DNA of 35,040 nt, from NCBI GenBank assembly GCA_030612045.1, contig JAUWOP010000009.1, positions 1 through 35,040 on the forward strand. The letters run 5' to 3'. The stretch is from Chloroflexota bacterium (GTDB lineage: Bacteria; Chloroflexota; Dehalococcoidia; UBA2247; JAUWOP01). This document shows positions 27,457 through 35,040 of the stretch, piece by piece. Below the pieces are notes generated by a model that was given only the letters and a program-made list of their open reading frames with translations, was not told the DNA's origin and searched no databases. Numbering within the stretch: position 1 is the stretch's first letter; every line of letters starts with the position of its first letter. The translations under genes and the position numbers were made by a program.

Positions 27457-28397
27457 AGACGCTCTGCGGCGCGTAGTTTGGCACTCCGGCTGCGAGGGTT
27501 GAACTTCACTTCGGAAGTTGAGGGGGTAACTACCTTCTTTGTAACAAGGTGAAGCCGATGTGTATGCCCGCAGACACACTCTGGTATCATGGGAGGGCAT
27601 ATGCAATCCTTTGACTCACGAGTAAAGAAATTCTTTACTATGCGATCCTCTAGTGAGTGGTAGCTGATAACCACTAGGCGTCCTCTTGGACTGAGGATGT
27701 TCATAGCTTGTGGTAGAGCTTCCTTCAGACATTCTAGCTCCCGATTCACAGCAATACGGAGGGCCTGGAATGTTCTTGTTGCAGGGTGAATGCCTCCTTT
27801 ATGCCGCCTTACTACGCTCTCTATTATCTTAGTAAGCTCAAGGGTAGAGACTACAGGGCGATTTTTTATAATCCTTTTAGCTATCTCCCGACTTCCTCGT
27901 TCCCCACTATAATTGAAGATGGTGGAGGCAAGCTCATCCTCGGGGAGGGTGTTTACAATATCAGCGGCGGTCAACTCTTGTGTGTGGTCAAATCGCATAT
28001 CCAGAGGGGCGTCCTTTTGGAAGCTGAACCCACGATGGCTCCCAAGCTGCGCAGATGATATACCAAGGTCAAATAAAACACCATTTACAGACTGGAAATT
28101 ATGCTCAGCACAGATACCTTCTATATATTCGAAGCTTCCGTTGACCAATAAGACTGAGTTTTCATATTTCTGCAGCCTTACCATTGCTACCTTGACTGCG
28201 TCAGGATCAGTATCTAGCCCTAAAAGCTGCCCACCTGGTGAGCTCACTGCTAGGATAGCGTTCGCATGTCCTCCTGTTCCCACAGTACAATCAACATAAT
28301 GGCCTCCAGGTTGCACCTGAAGGAACCTGATGACCTCCTGTAGCATAACGGGTATATGATCAACCGTATTCATCATTCCTGATACTTTGAGATGCAC
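27453..28397 (-). CDS. rsmH: 16S rRNA (cytosine1402-N4)-methyltransferase
   Basis: DHIPVMLQEVIRFL, YVDCTVGTGGHANAIL, GVLFDLGISSAQLG, TRTFQALRIAVNREL, VVISYHSLEDRIVKNFF. Start may be ATG at 28376 or 28373 rather than GTG 28397. Confidence 0.97.
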   Translation of the reverse strand: MHLKVSGMMNTVDHIPVMLQEVIRFLQVQPGGHYVDCTVGTGGHANAILAVSSPGGQLLGLDTDPDAVKVAMVRLQKYENSVLLVNGSFEYIEGICAEHNFQSVNGVLFDLGISSAQLGSHRGFSFQKDAPLDMRFDHTQELTAADIVNTLPEDELASTIFNYSGERGSREIAKRIIKNRPVVSTLELTKIIESVVRRHKGGIHPATRTFQALRIAVNRELECLKEALPQAMNILSPRGRLVVISYHSLEDRIVKNFFTRESKDCICPPMIPECVCGHTHRLHLVTKKVVTPSTSEVKFNPRSRSAKLRAAERL

Positions 28398-28462
28398 CTT
28401 CCTTTAACTAGCATGATAGTAATATGACCTCCTGCCGTCAAGTAGTTAGGAGTACACATAGT

Positions 28463-28490
28463 GTCAAGACTCTTTAGAAATGTCCTCCCA
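28463..28490 (+). repeat. 28-bp repeat, copy B
   Basis: TGTCAAGACTCTTTAGAAATGTCCTCCC; exact reverse complement at 114-141. Confidence 0.9.
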
Positions 28491-28535
28491 CTAAAGTTGA
28501 CAAGTGATGCACGAGCTAACTCTTCATCCCTTTTC

Positions 28536-28568
28536 ATTTCCTCGGTGTTCTCTGTGAACTCTGTGGCT
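28536..28568. repeat. Degenerate 9-bp-period repeat of the 'cacagag' type
   Basis: Minus strand CACAGAGTT CACAGAGAA CACCGAGGA. Confidence 0.6.
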
Positions 28569-28602
28569 ATCAATCGTCGGCTGAGTAGTTACGAAGGGTA
28601 AA

Positions 28603-30609
28603 TCATTCAGGCACCTGAGAAGTATCAGACAATGCGCTATAATCCAGTCCTTTCCTCAGGTCGGTAATTCGGTCTCGTAGTAAAGCAGCTCTCTCGAATT
28701 CCAGGTTCTTCGCTGCTTTTCTCATCTCCGCCTCCAGTTGTTTGACAAGCCTGACTACTTCCTCCCTGGGGATGGTAGTATCAACAGTATAGGGGGTGCG
28801 AGCCTCTGCTACCACCTTTACTCGTTCAGTAATATCCCTGATTGCCTTTCTTATCCCCTGAGGGGTGATGTTATGCTCCTGATTATACTCCTCTTGAATG
28901 CGCCGTCGTCGTAACACCTCTTCCATAGCATGGTGCATAGACTGAGTAATAACATCAGCATACATAATCACATGTCCATCTATGTGGCGTGATGCCCTGC
29001 CCATAGTCTGGATAAGTGCCCCGGCAGAGCGGAGGAAACCCTCTTTATCAGCATCCAGGATAGCTACCAGACTTACCTCCGGGAGGTCCAGACCTTCCCG
29101 CAGCAGGTTGATTCCTACTACTACATCATACACCCCCAGACGCAAATCACGCAGAATTTCTATCCTCTCCAGTGTATTGACCTCAGAATGGAGATAATGA
29201 GTCTTGATATTTATCTCATGCAGGAACTCCGAGAGTTCCTCTGCCATCCTCTTGGTCAGGGTAGTTACCAGACAGCGTTCCCCCCGCTCGACACACATCC
29301 TGATTTGCTCTATAAGGTCATCGATTTGTCCCTTTGTCGGCTTAACCTCGATGGTTGGTTCAAGCAGTCCTGTAGGGCGAACAAGTTGCTCTACTATCTG
29401 GGCACTGTGCTCATATTCATAGGGACCCGGCGTGGCAGAGGTAAAGATTACCTGATGAATACAGCGCTCAAACTCTTCAAAAATAAGAGGGCGATTGTCC
29501 AGTGCAGATGGAAGACGGAAACCGTACTCTACGAGTGTCTCCTTGCGGGAGCGGTCACCGTGATACATTCCCCGAATCTGAGGTAGGGTCATGTGGGACT
29601 CATCAATGAAAACAAGGAGGTCATCGGGGAAATAGTCCAGTAGTGTGAAGGGAGAACTCCCTGGTGGACGACGGGTAAGGTGGCGGGAGTAGTTCTCCAC
29701 ACCAGTGCAATAACCTACCTCACGGAGCATCTCAATATCATAATTGGTACGCGATGCTAGTCGCTCTGCCTCCAGAATCTTCCCCTTACCCCTCAACTCC
29801 TCCAGGCGTGCTGCTAGCTCTATCTGAATATCCTTAATAGCTGCCATCAACTTCTCCTGGGAGGTAAGGAAGTGCTTGGCAGGATAGATAGCTACTTCCT
29901 CCCGCTCAGTGAGTAGCTCCCCTGTCAGAGGGTCAATCTCCATAATACGTTCAATCTCGTCACCCCAAAACTCAATGCGTAAAGCAATCTCCTCGTAGGC
30001 AGGCTGAATCTCCAGGGTGTCACCACGGATGCGGAACTTACCGCGGGTAAGGTCAAAATCATTACGCACATATTGCATGTTTATGAGCTGCCGCACTATC
30101 TTCTCACGGTTGCGCACCTCTCCTTTCTTCAGGTCAACCACAAAACTATAATACTCCTCAGGGTCACCCAATCCATAAATACAGGAGACCGACGCCACAA
30201 TGACCACATCCTTTCGGGTCAGCAAGGCATGGGTAGCAGCATGACGCAGTTTGTCAATTTCCTCATTAACATCAGTCTCTTTCTCAATATAGAGGTCAGT
30301 CTGGGGGATATAGGCTTCTGGCTGGTAGTAGTCGTAGTAGCTGACAAAGTATTCTACCATGTTATGGGGGAAGAACTCCCTGAACTCAGCACAGAGTTGG
30401 GCAGCGAGGGTCTTATTATGGCATATGACTAGCGTGGGCTTCTGCACCCTCTCGATGAGATTTGCCATAGTAAAGGTCTTGCCACTGCCGGTAACACCGA
30501 GGAGGGTCTGACACTTGTCCTGCCTTTTCAATCCTTCAACCAGCTTCTCCACTGCCTGGGGCTGGTCTCCTGTCATCCTGAAGTCGGAAACAATCTCGAA
30601 CTGTGGCAT
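28603..30609 (-). CDS. uvrB: Excinuclease ABC subunit B
   Basis: [84 protein letters not shown]. Confidence 0.98.
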   Translation of the reverse strand: MPQFEIVSDFRMTGDQPQAVEKLVEGLKRQDKCQTLLGVTGSGKTFTMANLIERVQKPTLVICHNKTLAAQLCAEFREFFPHNMVEYFVSYYDYYQPEAYIPQTDLYIEKETDVNEEIDKLRHAATHALLTRKDVVIVASVSCIYGLGDPEEYYSFVVDLKKGEVRNREKIVRQLINMQYVRNDFDLTRGKFRIRGDTLEIQPAYEEIALRIEFWGDEIERIMEIDPLTGELLTEREEVAIYPAKHFLTSQEKLMAAIKDIQIELAARLEELRGKGKILEAERLASRTNYDIEMLREVGYCTGVENYSRHLTRRPPGSSPFTLLDYFPDDLLVFIDESHMTLPQIRGMYHGDRSRKETLVEYGFRLPSALDNRPLIFEEFERCIHQVIFTSATPGPYEYEHSAQIVEQLVRPTGLLEPTIEVKPTKGQIDDLIEQIRMCVERGERCLVTTLTKRMAEELSEFLHEINIKTHYLHSEVNTLERIEILRDLRLGVYDVVVGINLLREGLDLPEVSLVAILDADKEGFLRSAGALIQTMGRASRHIDGHVIMYADVITQSMHHAMEEVLRRRRIQEEYNQEHNITPQGIRKAIRDITERVKVVAEARTPYTVDTTIPREEVVRLVKQLEAEMRKAAKNLEFERAALLRDRITDLRKGLDYSALSDTSQVPE

Positions 30610-30942
30610 AGTTTAGTCTCAGTATAAATTATCTACCCCTTCACAAATTACTTCAAGCTGAAGGGAGGATACTTGTCATGGAGGATTAGGAGCTAGGGTA
30701 GCACCCAAAAAGTGAACTGTCAAATAAACTCAGATACACCCATATTCCTGCTTCCCCTGGTGGAAAGGAATTGGATGGAGGGGGAATTTATTCTCACCCA
30801 CCTATTCCTCTTTAGCGAAATAGAGCCTGTATGAAGACTTCTACGAAAACCTGTATTATACTATGAAGAGCTAGTTGATGCGGTAGATTCAGAACTCATC
30901 TCAAAATTCTCCAGCTAATGATGAAGATAATTGCGGTCTGGA

Positions 30943-30976
30943 GACCGCTCCTGCATTAAGAGTTGCGGGAGCGGAC
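30943..30976. repeat. REP-like hairpin element
   Basis: GACCGCTCCTGCA (30943-30955) pairs with TGCGGGAGCGGAC (30964-30976), 11 of 13 positions, 8-nt loop; adjacent GGTCT-GG-AGACC palindrome. Confidence 0.5.
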
Positions 30977-31088
30977 GCTAATGCTATTCCTGCCGCGGTA
31001 ATTATAAATCGGTTTTGAGACCAGTTTTCAGAGTAAACACTCATGGGCGGCTGCCCACCAACGAATGATGAAAATGATTCTCTCTTAT

Positions 31089-31124
31089 TGTCATTGCGAG
31101 GAGCGTAGCGACGAAGCAATGACA
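31089..31124. repeat. Dispersed palindromic repeat (TGTCATTGCGAGGAGCGTAGCGACGAAGCAATGACA)
   Basis: Perfect 9-bp arms TGTCATTGC / GCAATGACA; matches a motif common as a dispersed intergenic repeat in diverse bacteria. Confidence 0.8.
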
Positions 31125-31165
31125 GATGTGGGGTCAGTCTATTTTCGAAGCAAAGATATTAGAGA

Positions 31166-32398
31166 ATGATTGTAGGTGAAGATGATAAGAGGAGTAAAAT
31201 TTGGGGGCTGCACCCCAATGTCTTTTTTCTGGGACTGGTAAGCTTCTTCACTGATATTAGTAGCGACATAATTTTTGGACCTCTCTTTCCTCTTTTTCTG
31301 TCGAACATCCTCCATGCACCGATGCCTCTCATTGGCTTCATTGCTGGAATTACCGAAGGTTGCGAGAGCGGGCTCAAGATTGTAAGTGGCTGGGTTAGTG
31401 ACCGCCTGGGCAAACGAAAAATACTGGCTTTAGTAGGATATGGGCTCTCTACCCTTGCCAAACCATTTTTGTACTTCTCCTTCATATGGGAGCAGGCATT
31501 AGCGGTACGCCTTGTTGACCGTATTGGAAAAGGAATTCGTACCTCTCCCCGTGATGCCCTGCTAGCTGATTCTGCTCCCGCGATGAAACGAGGCAGGAGC
31601 TTTGGATTCCACCGTGCTATGGACACTGCCGGAGCTGTAGTGGGGCTGCTCATAGCTGCTGCTGCTATCTTCCTACTACAGAGGGAATCCATGGAACTCC
31701 TGGAGACCACCTATCAGCGCCTTATCCTTATCGGGATAATTCCTGCAGTAATAGGTATCCTGATACTTTTCTTCTTTGTCCGTGAGGGGAGAAAAGAAGG
31801 TGCCTCAAATGGGGTACAGCAGAACATCCCTACAGGACTAACAGAGCAAAGGAAGGGCTTCAGCCCTCAATTCAAGACCTTTCTCATCATCATGGTAATC
31901 TTCACGCTGGGTAACAGCAGCGATGTCTTCCTGTGTCTCCGCGCCCAAAACTTGGGTATCGATACTCTACACATCGTAATGATGTTCATCCTGTTCAATG
32001 TAGTCTATGCTACCTCTTCCCCCTTTGCAGGTATAGTATCTGACCATATAGGAAGAAAAAAGGTTATTGCTATGGGATGGTTAGTCTATGCTCTGGTATA
32101 TCTGGGGTTCGCTCTGGCATCTGAGAGCTGGCAGATATGGATACTCTTTGCTATCTATGGAAGTTATCATGGTACTGTGGATGGAGTAGCCCGTGCTCTT
32201 ATTGCTGATACTGTATCTGCAGAGAAACGTGGGACTGCCTACGGCATTTACCATGGCACCGTCGGTTTTACTCTTCTAGCAGCGAGTCTTCTTGCTGGCT
32301 GGATGTGGGATGCCATAGCCCCTTCATCACCTTTCTTCTTTGGTGCCGGGATGGCAGCAATTGCCACTATTGCTCTCCTCATCTTCTATGAGAAGTAA
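31166..32398 (+). CDS. Major facilitator superfamily transporter
   Basis: VFFLGLVSFFTDISSDIIFGPLFPLFL, GWVSDRLGKRK, RLVDRIGKGIRTSPRDALLADSA; multiple hydrophobic segments. Confidence 0.93.
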   Translation: MIVGEDDKRSKIWGLHPNVFFLGLVSFFTDISSDIIFGPLFPLFLSNILHAPMPLIGFIAGITEGCESGLKIVSGWVSDRLGKRKILALVGYGLSTLAKPFLYFSFIWEQALAVRLVDRIGKGIRTSPRDALLADSAPAMKRGRSFGFHRAMDTAGAVVGLLIAAAAIFLLQRESMELLETTYQRLILIGIIPAVIGILILFFFVREGRKEGASNGVQQNIPTGLTEQRKGFSPQFKTFLIIMVIFTLGNSSDVFLCLRAQNLGIDTLHIVMMFILFNVVYATSSPFAGIVSDHIGRKKVIAMGWLVYALVYLGFALASESWQIWILFAIYGSYHGTVDGVARALIADTVSAEKRGTAYGIYHGTVGFTLLAASLLAGWMWDAIAPSSPFFFGAGMAAIATIALLIFYEK

Positions 32399-32837
32399 TC
32401 CATGCATCAATATCGCGCGGATAGGAGAACAGCTCCTTTTCTGTAAAGAATAGACTAACCTCTTTTGCAGCACTTTCCTCAGAATCAGAGCCATGTACCA
32501 AATTATGTTCTATATCCAGCCCAAGGTCTCCTCTTATGGTCCCTGGGATGGACTCAAGGCAATTGGTGCTGCCCATAGTGCTACGCACCGCACTCACAGC
32601 TCCCTCTCCTTCAAACACCATAGCAATAAGAGGACTGGATGTGATGAATCCAACTAATTCATCGAAGAAGGACTTACCATTGTGCACTGCGTAGTGACGT
32701 CTTGCCAGCACTTCGTCTACCTGCATCATCTTCAGGGCTACAATCTTCAATCCCCGTCTCTCAAGACGAGAGATTATCTCCCCACTCAGTCCCCGCTGTA
32801 GAGCATCTGGCTTAATAAGGACCAGTGTCCGTTGCAT
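32379..32837 (-). CDS. ndk: Nucleoside diphosphate kinase
   Basis: MQRTLVLIKPDALQRGLSGEIISRLERRGLKIVALKMM, AVRSTMGSTNCLESIPGTIRGDLG, NLVHGSDSEESAAKEVSLFF. Start 32837 supported by GGGGGAGGT upstream; the track start 32897 is too early. Confidence 0.96.
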   Translation of the reverse strand: MQRTLVLIKPDALQRGLSGEIISRLERRGLKIVALKMMQVDEVLARRHYAVHNGKSFFDELVGFITSSPLIAMVFEGEGAVSAVRSTMGSTNCLESIPGTIRGDLGLDIEHNLVHGSDSEESAAKEVSLFFTEKELFSYPRDIDAWITSHRR

Positions 32838-32859
32838 ATTATAATACCTCCCCCATGGT

Positions 32860-33306
32860 CTACACTTTTGGTGAGGATGGCTCCTCACTGACCACATACA
32901 TTAGTGAAATTCCTTCAGCCAGTTCTGTGCCGTCTTTTAGGGCTATGGATGCCTTAGTCTCTACCAGTCTCTTGGTCATATTGGTTATTTGTGCCTTAAT
33001 GATTAAGGGCTGTCCTATGGGAACAGGGCGTTTAAACCTGACCTCAGCCTTGGCAGTAATGCAATTTAGTCCCTGCGGGTATACGGTGTATCCCATAGCC
33101 TCATCCAAGATGGTGCAGATGATTCCCCCATGGAGAACACCCGGCCAGCCTTGATAGAGCTCTATAGGGGTAAATTCTGCCTCTGCTTTGCCTTCACTAC
33201 ACTTAAATTTAAGCTTTAAGCCTATGGGGTTCTCCTGACCACAGGCAAAGCACAAATTAGCACCCTCACGGGTTATCTCAGGTAATCGGTCTGCATTCGG
33301 CAGCAT
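32860..33306 (-). CDS. PaaI-type hotdog-fold thioesterase
   Basis: NLCFACGQENPIGLKLKF, GWPGVLHGGIICTILDEAMGY, RFKRPVPIGQPL. Confidence 0.9.
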   Translation of the reverse strand: MLPNADRLPEITREGANLCFACGQENPIGLKLKFKCSEGKAEAEFTPIELYQGWPGVLHGGIICTILDEAMGYTVYPQGLNCITAKAEVRFKRPVPIGQPLIIKAQITNMTKRLVETKASIALKDGTELAEGISLMYVVSEEPSSPKV

Positions 33307-33327
33307 ATTCTTCCTCCTCTCCGTCAG

Positions 33328-34344
33328 TCAGAAGTGCTCCCATCCTCTCATCTTCCACTCTAGATTTTCACCATCCTCATTGACAAGAAATACCATCCCT
33401 GACTGTTCTTCTTTTGTAGCACCTATACTACTAAATCTACCTATCACAGTTACCATACATCCTACTCTTTCTTTCACAGCAGTGACAATATCCTCCGTGG
33501 CGGCAAACACCAACTCGTAATCCTCCCCCCCCCCCAAGGCAAGCTCCAAGGCTTCTGCACCAAAGAACTCTTTTACTACAGGATGAATGGGAATAAGGTC
33601 TGCTCTTATCCTGGCTGAAACCCTACTTGATTCACAGATATGACCGACATCGGCAAGTAGTCCATCGCTAACATCTATGGCGCAACGCACTCCACAATCA
33701 AGCAGCACTTGCCCTTCAGCAACTCGTGGCTGAGGAAGGAAGTGAGCTTTTCTGAGGAGCTCTGCCTTCTGTGGCTCAATTTGCAGATGTTGACTTAGCA
33801 TCTTCTGCCCTGCTGCCGAAGTTCCAAGATAGCCTGTTACTACTATCAGCTCCTGAGGTGCTGCCCTCGAGCGAGTGAGGAGAACACCATTGGTACCCTC
33901 ACCTACCAGAGTAAGGGTAATAACTACAACTGGGGCACTGGTGACGTTCCCCCCTACTATATTCACACCAAATTCAGTCGCAATATCTTCCATTCCTTCA
34001 TATAACTGTATTACATCGTCTACCTCAGTATCAGCGGGAAGTGATAAAGAGACCAGAGCATTCCGTGGTAAGCCTCCCATGGCAGCAATATCACTAAGAT
34101 TCACCGCCAGAGTCTTCCAGCCCAGCTCCCTCCAGGAAATCTCAGAGGTAAAGTGTACCCCCTGAACGAGAGTATCAATAGTAGCGATAGTCAGGGACTT
34201 ATTACTTCTCCAGGCTGAGGCATCATCACCAATATCTACTACCATCCCATATTCGTTTTTCGCAACACTTGCGCTCCTTCGCCGCAGTATTACCTCGGAG
34301 AGTAACTTAATCAACCCAAACTCGCCTATCTCAGAAACCTTCAT
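33328..34344 (-). CDS. thiL: Thiamine-monophosphate kinase
   Basis: VSEIGEFGLIKLL, VVDIGDDASAWR, TLVQGVHFTSEISWRELGWKTLAVNLSDIAAMGGLPRNALVSLSLP, CAIDVSDGLLADVGHI, GGGEDYELVF. Confidence 0.95.
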   Translation of the reverse strand: MKVSEIGEFGLIKLLSEVILRRRSASVAKNEYGMVVDIGDDASAWRSNKSLTIATIDTLVQGVHFTSEISWRELGWKTLAVNLSDIAAMGGLPRNALVSLSLPADTEVDDVIQLYEGMEDIATEFGVNIVGGNVTSAPVVVITLTLVGEGTNGVLLTRSRAAPQELIVVTGYLGTSAAGQKMLSQHLQIEPQKAELLRKAHFLPQPRVAEGQVLLDCGVRCAIDVSDGLLADVGHICESSRVSARIRADLIPIHPVVKEFFGAEALELALGGGEDYELVFAATEDIVTAVKERVGCMVTVIGRFSSIGATKEEQSGMVFLVNEDGENLEWKMRGWEHF

Positions 34345-34698
34345 TGCTATAAGATTATACCCGCTTGTCCTCTAGTGCTCAATACAGTCTATTCTAATCC
34401 AAAAATGAGCCTGAGTGATAGTAGTAGGAGTAATAATCCTTTTTGGTGGCTGGCCCACTTAAATACCCGTACAATTCATCTGCTCTCGTTCAGATAGATG
34501 GGTGACACTTGGAAAAGACTCGACTCCCAAAAAGTTGTTCTATTTGAGTAACGAGTCCCGCTATTATGCATATTGGCCCAAAACCTACAAAGGCGCGAAA
34601 TTCACCTTATAGAGCAGAAATGCTCCCAACTTCCTACAAAAGAGGAGATTTGGGGCAAGCTTCAGGTATGGAAATCGCTAAAACCTCAATGTAGTAAT

Positions 34699-34975
34699 CT
34701 AACAGTCTTCAGTCTTCAGCCTATCTACCTGGTTATCATGTTTGGATGTTCCTCATCTCTCCTGAAGAATTAGCCTGGAAGAACCTTGAAGCTGAACACC
34801 AGGAGATAACAGAAGAGGATTACAAGGTTAACATCAAGAATTTAGAGGAGGAGCAAAGGGTGGTGAGCTTGAATTTGGAGAACGTCTATCGAATGATGGA
34901 CAAGCTGGATAACGAAGCAATAGAAAGGCTGAAAAACATAAGTTAGTAGTAGGTTCATAGACTGAAGACTGTTAG
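34699..34975. mobile_element. Putative MITE-like element bounded by 17-bp terminal inverted repeats
   Basis: CTAACAGTCTTCAGTCT (34699-34715) is the exact reverse complement of AGACTGAAGACTGTTAG (34959-34975). Confidence 0.5.
34746..34946 (+). CDS. Small charged, coiled-coil-like ORF inside the inverted-repeat element
   Basis: 66 aa, MFLISPEELAWKNLEAEHQEITEEDYKVNIKNLEEEQRVVSLNLENVYRMMDKLDNEAIERLKNIS; no clear RBS. Confidence 0.35.
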   Translation: MFLISPEELAWKNLEAEHQEITEEDYKVNIKNLEEEQRVVSLNLENVYRMMDKLDNEAIERLKNIS

Positions 34976-35040
34976 GTTGCTTCCGCCTTCTGCCTTGTAT
35001 CAGGTATTACTCGCCTTGCTGGTAACGAAAGAAGGACTGC

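Noticed and set aside
30901-31119. 72-aa minus-strand ORF (MLRRYAPRNDNKRESF...)
   Set aside because: Its N-terminus is the translated dispersed palindromic repeat and the rest crosses the other hairpin; a repeat artefact.
31159-31710. 183-aa minus-strand ORF antisense to the MFS gene
   Set aside because: Overlaps a confident transporter; Arg/Ser/Pro-rich antisense translation.
1-35040. CRISPR arrays, tRNA or rRNA genes
   Set aside because: No regularly spaced direct repeats, no TPsiC-like GTTCGAATCC arms in a tRNA context, and no rRNA-like stretches seen by eye; a tRNAscan or Infernal run would be decisive.

Overview
This looks like an ordinary chromosomal window with some accessory DNA at its edges, probably from an anaerobic or sedimentary Chloroflexota (Dehalococcoidia-like) organism. 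That lineage guess is inferred from gene content only. Housekeeping genes recognised by motif: mtnP, pyk, mutS, lysA, dnaA, nadD, rsmH, uvrB, ndk, thiL and thpR. A lipid-degradation neighbourhood lies at 16.6-24.9 kb: three acyl-CoA dehydrogenases, an SCPx-type thiolase, an HMG-CoA-synthase-like protein fused to a DUF35 Zn-ribbon/OB domain, and an acyl-CoA ligase. A MoxR/CoxE-like pair precedes it. The left edge carries a MazEF-like toxin-antitoxin pair facing an uncharacterised 516-aa protein with a C-terminal HEPN-like RNHFSH motif. That gene's promoter spacer is filled by a perfect dyad, and this is the best candidate for something undescribed. Other second-look items: two operator-like dyads around the promoter of a small membrane protein, a 28-bp perfect repeat shared by the two ends of the window, dispersed REP-like repeats, a PAS-domain relic, a 277-bp element with 17-bp terminal inverted repeats, and degenerate DnaA-box-like sites after dnaA. 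I saw no CRISPR array, rRNA or tRNA. All family calls were made by eye without database searches.
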